Source: an uncultured Paracoccaceae bacterium
GTDB taxonomy: Bacteria > Pseudomonadota > Alphaproteobacteria > Rhodobacterales > Rhodobacteraceae
Assembly: GCA_951812305.1 (NCBI GenBank)
Contig: CATOSB010000001.1
Location: 62,001 to 126,000, forward strand
DNA length: 64,000 nucleotides
Direction: 5' to 3'
Numbering within the stretch: position 1 is the stretch's first letter; each line of letters opens with the position of its first letter. This document shows, one piece after another, positions 46,276 to 55,524 of the stretch. The position numbers and the translations under genes were made by a program. The notes beneath the pieces are model-generated. The model was not told where the DNA came from and did not search any database. It saw only the letters and a list, made by a program, of their open reading frames with translations.

Positions 46276-47444
46276 TACCAAGGGTGCTTCAAAATGACTC
46301 AGCTATGGATTTTGGGTACCGCCTGAGGTGCTGAGGTGATTCAAGATTGGCAAAGGAGACCACCGATGCCAGCCAGGATACCGATGCGAGCCGATTTTAC
46401 CGCCAATGATCTGCGCAAGCTTGCCGCAGAGAGTTCTGATGCCCGGCAGAGCCGACGGCTTTTGTCGCTTGCCGCTATCGCCGATGGCATGTCGCGTGGG
46501 GCTGCGGCCCGCATTGGCGGGATGGACCGGCAAACGCTCAGGGACTGGGTGCTCCGTTTCAACGCTGATGGTCCAGCGGGGCTGCTGGATCGGCAGCGAG
46601 GAGGCTCGCGATCCCGCCTTGACAATGCGCAACTGGATGAACTGGCGGCTCTTGTCGAGACCGGTCCTGATCCTGAAAAGGACGGTGTCGTCCGCTGGCG
46701 GCGGGTCGATTTGAAGAATGTGATCAAGGCGCGTTTTGGCGTCGACTATCACGAGCGCCATGTGGGGCAGATTCTGCACAATCTGGGCTTTTCCCACATC
46801 AGCGCACGCCCTCAGCACCCGGGGCAGGACGTGCAGGTCATTGAGGATTTCAAAAAAACTTCGGCGACAATCTGAAGGAGACGCTTCAGGGGGTGCCGCC
46901 GGACAAACCCGTCGAAATCTGGTTCCAGGACGAGATGCGTCTCGGTCAGAAGAACACCCGCGTCCGCCAGTGGGCACGCAAGGGCACACGGCCCCGCCAG
47001 CCCGCCGATCAGCGTTACCAAAATGCGTATCTTTTTGGCGCCATCTGCCCCGAACGCGGCACCGGCGCGGCGATCATGATGCCAGCAGCCGACACCTATG
47101 CGATGCAGCGCCACCTGGAAGAAATCAGCAAAATTGTCTCCGATGGCGCCCACGCCGTCATCCTCATGGACCAAGCCGGCTGGCACACGACATCCGCTCT
47201 GGAAATCCCGCAAAACCTGTCGCTCATGTTTCTGCCGCCCAAATCACCAGAGCTGAATCCAACCGAAAACATTTGGCAATATCTCCGCCAGACATGGCTC
47301 GCAAACCGGACGTTCGACACATATGACGCGATTCTCGACGCGGGGTGCGAGGCCTGGAACAACCTCATCGCAAGACCGCAAACCATCACATCCATCGCAA
47401 GCCGCAACTGGGCGAAAGTCGGTCAGATTGAATAACCCTTGGTA
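46276..47444 (+). mobile_element. IS630-type C element, copy 3 (nested)
   Basis: 1169 bp, ends TACCAAGGG and CCCTTGGTA, flanked by TTA (46273-46275 and 47445-47447). Confidence 0.92.
46366..47435 (+). CDS. IS630-type C transposase, copy 3
   Basis: Same two-frame gene as at 8685, with the slippery A7-C run. Confidence 0.86.
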
Positions 47445-47733
47445 TTATAGGCGCAGATGAGTATGGTCAGAAGGATGTTTTGGCGATTATGGACGGGTTC
47501 CGAGAGAATGCCGACAGTTGGCGCGACCTGTTGAAGGGGCTAAAGAAACGTGGTCTGGCGGTGCCCCCGGAACTGGCCATCGGCGACGGCGCACTTGGGT
47601 TTTGGACCGCTCTGCGCGATGTCTTCCCCGAGACGCGCGAACAGCGATGCTGGGTCCACAAAACAGCCAACGTGTTGGGCGCGATGCCAAAATCTCTACA
47701 CGAAAAGGCCAAGTCCGATCTTCAGGACATCTG

Positions 47734-47772
47734 CCCTCTCGGTGAATGCATGCATTCACCTGTCAGGTAACA
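47734..47772 (+). repeat. E-family mini hairpin element E1 (39 bp)
   Basis: An exact 39 bp insertion in the IS256-type D transposase. It begins CCCTCTC, contains the perfect 20-base palindrome GGTGAATGCATGCATTCACC, and ends CTGTCAGGTAACA. No target duplication is visible. It brings an in-frame TAA. Confidence 0.75.
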
Positions 47773-48039
47773 GATGGCCGAGACCAGGAAGGAGGCGAAC
47801 GCGGCTTTCGATCTTTTCGTGGAAACCTACGGCGTGAAATACGAGAAGGCCGTCGCCAAGTTGGTGAAAGACCGCAGTGAATTGTTGGCTTTCTATGACT
47901 TCCCTGCCGAACACTGGAAGCACATCCGAACCACGAACCCAATTGAAAGCGTTTTTGCCACTGTCAGGAACCGCACCCGGAAAACCAAGGGCTGCCTGAA
48001 CCGCAAAACCGCCCTCGCTATGGTGTACAGGCTGATGAT

Positions 48040-48080
48040 CCTTCTCGGGACATTGCTGCGCAATACCCTGTCAGACAATG
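48040..48080 (+). repeat. E-family mini hairpin element E2 (41 bp)
   Basis: A 41 bp insertion in the same transposase. It begins CCTTCTCGG, contains the dyad ATTGC-tgc-GCAAT and ends CCTGTCAGACAATG. Head and tail match E1 while the stem sequence differs. Confidence 0.7.
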
Positions 48081-48699
48081 GTCAGCCAAGAAAAAGTGGC
48101 GGAAGATCTCCGGACCAAACCGTCTACCCGAAGTCATTCAGGGGGTTGAATTCAAGGACGGCATCAAGCAAGTTCAAATCGCCGCCTGATGAAGGCCGTC
48201 ACCAACTTTTGGGCATATCTCTGTGCTGATCGGGTATTGCGGTGAGCGGTCAGAGAAGGAAGGCAGTGAGCAGGTGGCGGATTTCGTGCGTGCCGAAGGG
48301 TGGGAGGCCGTGGTTGCGCCGATCAGCCGGGAATTCGTGCACATGGACGGGTTGATCGTGCCGTTGGCGGAAAAGCTGGCGGTGGCTTGCGTCGATGCGA
48401 TGGAGCCGTGGCTGATCGACGTTGTGCGCGGATGGGGGATTGAGATTGTCGAGGTGGAGTATCGCGAGGCGAAGAATCTCGGAGTCAATCTGGTGGCGCT
48501 GGGCGATGGCAAAGTGTTGTCGATGGCGGGCGCAGACGATTTGAACGCCAAGATGCGCAGTCTGGGGTTCGAGGTGTACGATCCGGACATGTCGATGTTC
48601 ACGCTGGGCGGTGGCGGGGTGCATTGCCTGTCACAAGCGCTTTGTCGGGACGAGGCCTGAAGGAATAGGATGGCGTTGCAATCCCTTCGCGCTTGCGAG

Positions 48700-48742
48700 C
48701 ATTGACAGGCAGTGCACTGCCGGACGCTATTCATACAGAAGG
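48700..48742 (-). repeat. possible E-family element E4 (43 bp)
   Basis: On the minus strand this intergenic stretch reads CCTTCTG at one end, the perfect dyad GGCAGTGCACTGCC in the middle, and CTGTCAATG at the other end: the same head-stem-tail plan as E1 and E2. It lies between the broken amidinotransferase gene and the M20 deacetylase. Confidence 0.45.
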
Positions 48743-48763
48743 CGGCGGTATCACGCACAGGTC

Positions 48764-49882
48764 TTAACGGTTGCCTGAAAGCTCCGCCAAAACCCGATCC
48801 ATCATTTCATCGCAGGCTTGAAGCTGTGAAATTGTGATGAATTCATCCAGTTTGTGCCCCTGAGATTCCATCGATCCCGGACCGCAAACGATTGACGGGA
48901 TCCCCAGTTTGTCGAAAAAACCGGCCTCTGTACCAAAGGAGACTTTGGTTAACTGGTTTGTCCCGGCGAGCTTGCATCCCAGATGCACGACCGGCGCATC
49001 GCTGGGTGTATCCAATCCGGGGTATGCGATGTTGCGTTCGAGACTAATATCGGATCCGGCGAAGGATTTGATCTTGCGCAAAACCGCCTCGACATCGCCT
49101 TCCACCAGATATCGGAATTCAAAGTAGAGCTCGGCGTGATCCGGCACGATGTTAAGGGCGGTGCCGCCCGACAACCTGCCAACGTGAAACGTTGTGTAGG
49201 GGATGTCATAGGCCGGGTCTTGCGCGCCGCTCCTGGCGTACCAATCCTGCAAGCCCCGCAGTTCAGCGATGAAGTCAGCGGCAACATAAAGCGCGTTCTT
49301 GTGGAGCGGTGCCAAAGATGAATGCCCAGCCGAGCCGCTGGCGGCCGCGCGAAACCCCATTTTACCTTTGTGTCCGATCGCCACGACCATCTCGGTTGGT
49401 TCGCCGATGATGGCCGCACGGGGTTGACCCAATGCAGTAGTCAGCGCGCCGCACATCCGGGCGATGCCAAGGCAACCGACCTCTTCGTCATAGGATATTG
49501 ACAGTTTCAGGGGCTCACGCAAATCGGCGCTTGCGGCCCGATCTGCCAGTGCCAGCATTGAGGCCAAAAACCCTTTCATGTCTGTGGTTCCGCGCCCGTA
49601 TAACCGGTCATCCCGGCGGGTCAGCCGAAAGGGATCACGCGACCAATCCTGTCCGTCCACGGGTACGACATCCGTATGGGCGGACAAAACAATGCCTGCC
49701 CCCGCCGGTCCGATGCTGGCAAACAATCCCGCTTTCGCACCGGTTTCATCGGGAATTCGGGTCAGCTCAAACCCGCGGGACTTCAGGAAATCCTGCACAA
49801 AATCAATGAGCTGGAGGTTCGAATTGGAACTGACAGTATTGAACGCAACCAAACGGTCCAAAAGTTCGAGCGTGGAGGTCAT
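48764..49882 (-). CDS. argE: acetylornithine deacetylase-like M20 peptidase
   Basis: A 372-residue protein matching ArgE. The metal-binding motifs are SAHTDVVPVDG, YGRGTTDMKGF, YDEEVGCLG and GEPTEM. The dimerisation domain includes SAGHSSLAPLHKNA, and the end has GPGSMESQGHKLDEFI (last His ligand). It removes N-acyl groups from ornithine-like substrates. The surrounding catabolic genes suggest it may act on an N-acylated amino acid rather than in arginine synthesis. Confidence 0.85.
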   Translation of the reverse strand: MTSTLELLDRLVAFNTVSSNSNLQLIDFVQDFLKSRGFELTRIPDETGAKAGLFASIGPAGAGIVLSAHTDVVPVDGQDWSRDPFRLTRRDDRLYGRGTTDMKGFLASMLALADRAASADLREPLKLSISYDEEVGCLGIARMCGALTTALGQPRAAIIGEPTEMVVAIGHKGKMGFRAAASGSAGHSSLAPLHKNALYVAADFIAELRGLQDWYARSGAQDPAYDIPYTTFHVGRLSGGTALNIVPDHAELYFEFRYLVEGDVEAVLRKIKSFAGSDISLERNIAYPGLDTPSDAPVVHLGCKLAGTNQLTKVSFGTEAGFFDKLGIPSIVCGPGSMESQGHKLDEFITISQLQACDEMMDRVLAELSGNR

Positions 49883-49945
49883 GTTTGCGGCCAGTTCAAC
49901 ATTCTGCTGGTGGGAATTGGCGAAAAGAGAAACGGACGGGTCATA

Positions 49946-52015
49946 TTAGTCCAGCGCCAGTTCCGTGATTTCTCGGCGAAACGGCAACGCGTCGCCGATG
50001 TCGACCTCGTCGAGTTCACGGGCATAACGGTGCCCGGCATAGGTCGCCCAGGCGATGGGTCCGGGCGCCTGTGCATCGCCGATGATTTTCACCGATTTGA
50101 GTCCGGCGTCGGCCCATTCGCCTTCGCGTGTTTTGAGCGCCAGATAGATCTCATCGTTTTCCCTGCGGGATGTGACCATCAGGACGGCATCACATGCGTG
50201 TTGCCGTTTGTTGCCGGTGAATGTGCAATTCGAAATAACGTGGTTTGACCCCACAGATTGAACGCCTCTGTTCAGGACAATATCGACGTCCATTTCCGCC
50301 AACCGACGATGTATTTCGTACTGCTCAAGTGTATTCTGCGTCCAGTCCGAAAGGATTGCCGAAGGCGTTATGATTGTCACTTCGCATCCCTGATTGCGCA
50401 GCAGTTCGGCAAGAACGCCGCCCATGTAGTAATGATCGTCATCAAAGATCACGACATGACCCTTCGGCGTTTTCCCGTCCATCAGATCATCCGGCGTAAA
50501 GATCGGCATCGCCGGATCCATTGGGAAGGGCACAACATGCTGGCGCGCGACGCCGTCACGACGCCAATGAGAACCGGTGGCGATGCAGACATGTTCAAAC
50601 CCGAACTCGAGAATCTGATCCGCGGTCAGCTTGCTGTCGAAGTAGATTTCGACATTCGGCTTCTGGCCGATCTGATATTCGCGAAAGTCAGCGACACGAC
50701 CCCAGGTGGAAAGGCCGGGCAAAATCCTTTCCTTGGCAACCCGACCACCAAGCGTCGTTGTCGCCTCTGCCAGCGCGACGTCATAGCCACGTTCGGCAAG
50801 CGCGCGGGTCGCCTCCAGCCCTGCCGGTCCCGCGCCGACGACCAGAACATTCGAGCTTGCACCTTTAGGATTCATGATTTCCGGGTGCCAGCCTTTGCGC
50901 CATTCTTCCATAAAAGTCGGGTTTTGGGTGCAGCGGCTGATCGCCATTGTCATGTCGCCGGTGATGCAGATGTTACACCCAATGCATTCGCGAATGTCCT
51001 CGACCCGTCCTTCGTCGATCTTACGCGGGATGAACGGGTCAGCGATGGATGGCCGGGCGCAACCGATGAAATCGAGCGTGCCGGATTTTATCATCCGCGC
51101 CATGACATCGGGCGAAGTGAATCGGCCGACGCCCACAATCGGCTTGTCGGTCAGGTCATGGATGCCACGCACCAGTTCTTCCTGCGCCGCCTCTTCCTTG
51201 AACCGGCTGGGGCCAGAGCAGTCATCCCACGTTCCGTGCGCCAAATCCCAAAGGTCGGGCAGGTCGCGGTTCATTTCGATGAAATCACGCAGTTCGGCGT
51301 TGGAGAAACCCAGATCGCCAATGGTCTCGTCCAGCGAGACCCTGAGCGTGATGCCCATGCTGTCACCCACCGCATCGCGGATGTCGGCCACAACTTCGTT
51401 CACGAACCGGGACCGGTTTTCGAGGCTGCCGCCATATTCGTCAGTTCTGTGGTTGGTGGCACGGCTTAGGAAATGTTGAAAAATGCCGAAACCGTGCGCG
51501 CCATAGAGACAGATCAGGTCAAATCCGGCGGTCTTGGACCGTTTGGCAGCATTCACAAACCAACGGCGCAAATCCTTGATATCAGCCTTGTCCAGCGCGC
51601 GCGCCTGAACCGGATCATTGGTAAAAGTGCGGATCGGCTGGGCAGAAACCGCGAGCGGGACTTCGCGGGTATAGAAGTTCGGGCCATTGACGCCGGAATA
51701 CGCCAGTTGAATGCCCGCCAGCGCGCCGTGGGATTTCATCTTCTCCGCCATTTTGGCGATCATCGGGATGTCTTTGTCTTCCCAAAGGCGCAGCTCGATG
51801 TACGGTGTGATTTCGGACGTGTGGTGAATTTCGCACTGTTCGGTAAAGATGACGCCCCAGCCGCCTTCGGCCTTTATCCCGCGCATCGCAGCTGCCGCAG
51901 ACGGATCGCGATACCCGCCGCCATTGCAATGTGGCACCTGAAAGAACCTGTTCTTGGCGGTGACGGGGCCGATCTTCATCGGCTCAAACAGTATATCGTA
52001 ACGCGGATCGCGCAT
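49946..52015 (-). CDS. TMADH-family FMN/Fe-S/FAD oxidoreductase
   Basis: A 689-residue protein related along its whole length to trimethylamine dehydrogenase. The N-terminal FMN barrel has DILFEPMKIGP, the Cys in FFQVPHCNGG (covalent 6-S-cysteinyl-FMN site in TMADH), YGAHGFG and TDEYGGSLENRSRF. The 4Fe-4S site is CIGCNICITGDMTMAISRCTQ. The C-terminal dinucleotide domain starts VLVVGAGPAGLEATRAL. The family also includes dimethylglycine and other N-methyl amine demethylases, so the substrate is uncertain. DUF1028 follows upstream with a two-base gap. Confidence 0.85.
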   Translation of the reverse strand: MRDPRYDILFEPMKIGPVTAKNRFFQVPHCNGGGYRDPSAAAAMRGIKAEGGWGVIFTEQCEIHHTSEITPYIELRLWEDKDIPMIAKMAEKMKSHGALAGIQLAYSGVNGPNFYTREVPLAVSAQPIRTFTNDPVQARALDKADIKDLRRWFVNAAKRSKTAGFDLICLYGAHGFGIFQHFLSRATNHRTDEYGGSLENRSRFVNEVVADIRDAVGDSMGITLRVSLDETIGDLGFSNAELRDFIEMNRDLPDLWDLAHGTWDDCSGPSRFKEEAAQEELVRGIHDLTDKPIVGVGRFTSPDVMARMIKSGTLDFIGCARPSIADPFIPRKIDEGRVEDIRECIGCNICITGDMTMAISRCTQNPTFMEEWRKGWHPEIMNPKGASSNVLVVGAGPAGLEATRALAERGYDVALAEATTTLGGRVAKERILPGLSTWGRVADFREYQIGQKPNVEIYFDSKLTADQILEFGFEHVCIATGSHWRRDGVARQHVVPFPMDPAMPIFTPDDLMDGKTPKGHVVIFDDDHYYMGGVLAELLRNQGCEVTIITPSAILSDWTQNTLEQYEIHRRLAEMDVDIVLNRGVQSVGSNHVISNCTFTGNKRQHACDAVLMVTSRRENDEIYLALKTREGEWADAGLKSVKIIGDAQAPGPIAWATYAGHRYARELDEVDIGDALPFRREITELALD

Positions 52016-52017
52016 GG

Positions 52018-52692
52018 TTACTCGTCTCCGGGAACGCCGAAGGACGGCGCCTGTCGCGGGTCGAGCGCGCGTTGAACGTATGCATCAAGTTGCGGTTTGT
52101 AGACGTCCCAGGCACGCGCGACCGCCTCAATCGGGCAGTCCTCGGTCCAGTCGCAACGCAAATCTGCCACTGGCCAAGGCACCTTGTCGCACAGTTGAAG
52201 GCCTGCGGAATGGACAGGCCCGGCCTCGCCACCTGCCGCCAGACCTGCGCGCATGGCGGCGATCAATCTGTCGCCAAGATGGCCGGTTGCGCCCTCAAAC
52301 CCCGCGACGATTGCGGCGGGTACGCCTTCATTGGCCAGAAGATTGCCCGCTGACACCACGTCTTTGCCTGCGGCATCCGTCCAGATACCCAGTGAATTCG
52401 GGCCGGAGTGAATCGCGGTTTGCCCGTTGGGATCGATGGCCAGCACCTGTCGGTATTCGATGAATTGCCCCTGATCGCGGACACCGTCGATCGCCTGCGC
52501 CGCGCTCATTCCACCTTGCATCAAATCCAGAGCAAAAGGGCCAAGGCGCGGGTCGGTGATGTTCTGGCTGGCCACGGCACCAACGCCGGCGCGGGTGTAG
52601 GAACACCGTGCCGCAACGGCGGGGGATGAAGAGGATATTGCAACACCGAACATGCCGGTTTCCGCGCATCTGGCAACAAGGGAAAATGTCAT
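52018..52692 (-). CDS. DUF1028 (Ntn-hydrolase-like) protein
   Basis: 224 residues from ATG 52692 (MTFSLVARCAETGMFGVAIS). Typical DUF1028 features: SSSPAVAARCSYTRAGVGAV, ASQNITDPRLGP, GNLLANEGV and RLIAAMRAGLAAGGE. These proteins have an Ntn-hydrolase fold and cluster with amino-acid or amine catabolism genes; activity is unproven. Only four bases separate it from the ridA-like gene. Confidence 0.87.
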   Translation of the reverse strand: MTFSLVARCAETGMFGVAISSSSPAVAARCSYTRAGVGAVASQNITDPRLGPFALDLMQGGMSAAQAIDGVRDQGQFIEYRQVLAIDPNGQTAIHSGPNSLGIWTDAAGKDVVSAGNLLANEGVPAAIVAGFEGATGHLGDRLIAAMRAGLAAGGEAGPVHSAGLQLCDKVPWPVADLRCDWTEDCPIEAVARAWDVYKPQLDAYVQRALDPRQAPSFGVPGDE

Positions 52693-52696
52693 TGCA

Positions 52697-53113
52697 TCAA
52701 TCCGGAATGACGGCGGTTGCGTCGATTTCGACCAGCCACTCGGGTCGCGCCAACGCCTGCACGACCAGCCCGGTGGATACAGGATGCACGCCTTTGATGT
52801 ATTCGCCCATCGTACGGTAAACCACCTCTCGGTGGCGAACATCGGTTATGTAGACGACGACTTTTACCAGATGCTGCATGGTGCCACCGGCCTCTTCGAT
52901 CAACTGGCGAATGTTCTGCATGACCTTGTGGGTCTGCTCAGCCGGGTCGTGGCTGTCGATATTCTTTGCGTCATCAAGGTTTTGCGGGCATTGGCCGCGC
53001 ATCCAGACGGTGCGCCCGCTTTGGGTGACAACGGCCTGACACAGATCGTTATCGAGGTTCTGTTCCGGATAGGTATCGCCGGTGTTGAATTTGCGAATGC
53101 GGGTATGAGCCAT
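52697..53113 (-). CDS. RidA-family protein
   Basis: A 138-residue YjgF/RidA-like protein: MRGQCPQNLD, QTHKVMQNIRQLIEEAGGTM, VVVYITDVRHREVVYRTM and the terminal RPEWLVEIDATAV. The strictly conserved Arg of imine deaminases (IEAIAV/R region) is not clearly matched, so it may be a Rid-like paralogue. Such proteins hydrolyse reactive enamines/imines from amine oxidation, which fits the neighbouring oxidoreductase. Confidence 0.85.
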   Translation of the reverse strand: MAHTRIRKFNTGDTYPEQNLDNDLCQAVVTQSGRTVWMRGQCPQNLDDAKNIDSHDPAEQTHKVMQNIRQLIEEAGGTMQHLVKVVVYITDVRHREVVYRTMGEYIKGVHPVSTGLVVQALARPEWLVEIDATAVIPD

Positions 53114-53704
53114 TCGGTGCGTCCCTCAGTTTGCGCCTGAAAAGTAGGCTGCGCGTGTTTTCACCTCAGGTCAAACCTCGTTTTTCACGATCTCGGCCGA
53201 ACCTTTGTACACGGAATATTTCTGTTGAATGAAAATATGGTCCGCGATGTGTTTGGCGTCGTGCCAAACGCCGTAAATAAACGACGATCCACGGCTCATA
53301 AGCCACGGCAGCCCCAGGAAATAGATGCCCGGAATGGCACCAACGCCACGCACATGGTTTGGATTGCCCACCTTGTCGAAGATATCGACATCCAGCCAGC
53401 TGAAGTCGGGCCTGTAGCCCGTTGCCCAAAGGATGTTGGATATGCCCGACTGCGCCAGATCAACCCGCGTAACTGGATTGGAGATATTGTCCGGTACCGG
53501 CCCCAGTTCGCGCGCGTCTGGTTCTTGGGGCAGGTCAAGCCCGTTGGCCCGAACATAAGTGTCGCATCGATCGAGAAATTCCAGATATACCCGTGCGCCT
53601 GAATTGGCCTGATGTTTTCCGGGTTAGAGTCCCCGATAGGGGATCTGTAAACCCCACGGCTTTAGCCGGACGGGATCGCGGCATTTGCGTTAAGATGCCT
53701 GATT

Positions 53705-54148
53705 ATGGATTCGTACAAGCGTGGCAGCCATACGGTTTGGGACTGCAAATACCACTTGGTGTGGGTGACGAAGTACCGCTACCAGGTGTTGGGCGGCGAT
53801 GTCGGCAACCGCTGCCGTGAGTTGCTGCGCGAGACGGCGCGGGCGCATGGGATGGTTGTGCATGCCGGATCAATCAACCGTGACCACGAGCATATGCCGG
53901 TGTCGACCCCGCCGAACCTGTCGGTCAGCCGTGCGGAGCAATATCTGAAAGGGCGCAGTTCGCACAAGCTGCTGAGCGAGTTCGGGATATTGCGCAAAAG
54001 ATATTGGGGGCAACACCTGTGGGCCCGCGGTTACCGGGTTGCCAGCAGCGGCAACGTGACAGACGAGGTGTGGTTGGAATACATCAAGAACCAGACGCCA
54101 CCCGAGCCCGATGATGATTTTAATCCAGCGGGAACTCCCCGCGTGTAA
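53705..54148 (+). CDS. tnpA: IS200/IS605-family TnpA, copy 2
   Basis: 147 residues, differing from the copy at 10004 by one residue (Glu instead of Gly in LLSEFG). The same TnpA C-terminal remnant follows it at about 54230-54334. Confidence 0.87.
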   Translation: MDSYKRGSHTVWDCKYHLVWVTKYRYQVLGGDVGNRCRELLRETARAHGMVVHAGSINRDHEHMPVSTPPNLSVSRAEQYLKGRSSHKLLSEFGILRKRYWGQHLWARGYRVASSGNVTDEVWLEYIKNQTPPEPDDDFNPAGTPRV

Positions 54149-54382
54149 GCGCGGGGATGATAGCCCTTCCATTGTCTTCGGGCTATCGTCTGCAGAATGC
54201 GGCTGCGAAAATCGTCCCACAGCGTTTACAAAGGATTTTTTGTGTCCACCGTTGGGGTCGACGAGCAAACGATACGGAATTACGTCCGATGGCAGGGCCG
54301 AGAAGATAATGGACAAGCGGAGCTTGACCTTTGAAAGAACCACGGGTGTAAGCCCGTGGGTATCTATATCACTTTGTATTCC

Positions 54383-54517
54383 CTGATCGAAACCTGTAAG
54401 CTTAACGACGTCGAGCCCTATGCCTATCTCAAGGCAACCCTCGAAGCCATCGCTGCCGGCCATCCAGCAGCCCGCATCGACGAACTCATGCCATGGAACT
54501 TTGACAGGGCGCGGTGA
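54383..54517 (+). pseudogene. IS66-family transposase C-terminal fragment
   Basis: Encodes LIETCKLNDVEPYAYLKATL, AAGHPAARIDELMPWNFDRA and a stop: the diagnostic C-terminus of IS66 TnpC (ETCKLN...PYAYL...RIDELLPWN). Only about 44 codons are present, with no IS66 end nearby. Confidence 0.88.
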
Positions 54518-55524
54518 CACCGCTTACATTTTTTTGGCAGTGTCGTACGGAAGAAGTTGAAAATAGCCTCTGTGAACTGGTTGAACGTTGCATAGTGGCG
54601 ATTGTGTGTGACCCAATCGTGCATGACGCCCCAAAGGCGCTCGATTGGGTTGAGATGCGGGGCATATGCTGGCAGGAAATGCAACTTCACCCGGCGTTCC
54701 GGGCTGTTGAGCCATGGCTGAAGTATCCTGGCATGATGATAGCGGGCATTGTCGACAAAGACATGGATGGTCGTCATGGTTGGGTTGTTGCGCTCCAACT
54801 TTTCCAGCATTTGTTGGGTTGTCCGGGCATTGATCTTTTCGCCTTCTACAAAGGTGAACTGGAAGGTCTCAAGGTCAAGCGCTCCCTGAATATTGAGCCG
54901 TTTGCGCCCGGATGTCGCCTTCAGGGCCGTCTTTTGTCCCTTTGGGAACCAGCCATGGGCGGGGCGGCTCTGATGCTCGGGGTGAACAGCGTCCGAAAAG
55001 ACAACCATCTCATCTGCGGCCAACCCGTTCATCATGGCCTCATATTGGGCAATAAACGCAGCCTGTTTGGCTTCATCGGCCTGTGCAGGCAGCAATTGTG
55101 GTTTCCTATACACAAACCCCAGGCGGCGCATCAGCCTGGCGGCTCCCGAGGGGCTGTAGCTCTGGTCGCACTCGGCCAGAACATAGGCACAGACCTCATC
55201 TACGTTCTGTGCCGGATGTTCGGTGAAATGCGCTTTCAAAGCCCGTTCCTGCTCCACCGATAGATGCCCCTGTCGCTGGCTGTAGCCCTTCAAGCCAAAA
55301 AATGACAACCCCGCTCCGGCAAACGCGAACTGCCATTCCGTCAGAACCGTTGGACCGATATCCAAAATCCGGCAAACCGTTCCGGCGTCTTCTCCTGTGT
55401 CCAGAAGAAGAAACGCACGCGCACGTTTCCAAACAAGGGCCTCAACTTTGCGGCGGCGGCAAAGCGCTTCAAGCGCTATGCGCTGCTCGTCGGATAAGGT
55501 GACTGTTTTGTCTCGCTTGCTCAT
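54424..55524 (-). pseudogene. IS630-type B transposase, copy 2, altered 3' end
   Basis: Identical to the copy at 10663 up to FFRTTLP, apart from Lys to Gln in SVEQERALK. After that the last 20 residues are replaced by out-of-frame IS66 sequence (KKCKRCHRALSKF...). All catalytic acids are retained (E in LNPIERLWG), so partial activity cannot be excluded. Confidence 0.82.

Larger units (their letters stand above)
45681..48189 (+). pseudogene. IS256-type D transposase, broken at three points
   Basis: Reading from ATG 45681 (MAKSTIVPFELPSEF) the protein is interrupted by the IS630-C after CMLVII, by a 39 bp hairpin insertion with an in-frame stop after LQDI, and by a 41 bp hairpin insertion after VYRLMM. 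Removing all three restores CMLVIIGADEYGQK, LQDIWMAETRKEA and YRLMMSAKKKWRKISGPNRL and a frame ending GIKQVQIAA with stop at 48189. It is otherwise a normal IS256-family transposase (YIWADGVYF, LAIGDGALGFW, QRCWVHKTANVL). Confidence 0.88.
45586..48221 (+). mobile_element. IS256-type D element with nested IS630-C and two small hairpin insertions
   Basis: Ends GAGTTATGCCCGAAAGTTGG and, inverted, GAGATATGCCCAAAAGTTGG, flanked by TGTGCTGA (45578-45585 and 48222-48229). Length 2636 bp; without the IS630-C (1169+3) and the 39 and 41 bp insertions it would be 1384, a normal IS256 size. Confidence 0.88.
45123..48660 (+). pseudogene. amidinotransferase / arginine-deiminase-fold enzyme, split by IS256-type D
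   Basis: GTG 45123 follows GGAGGG. The 5' part encodes WGINNDYAKLHDVLLGKPEY, FFARDSSAM and AGHFEGGDFN. The 3' part (48230-48660) gives LIGYCGERS, REFVHMDGLI (catalytic His/Asp pair) and the nucleophile Cys in GGGGVHCLSQAL. Joined across the IS with one copy of TGTGCTGA the frame is open for 297 residues, with all expected catalytic residues. It is probably a dimethylargininase- or amidinotransferase-type guanidino-modifying enzyme. The gene was healthy before the insertion. Confidence 0.85.
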
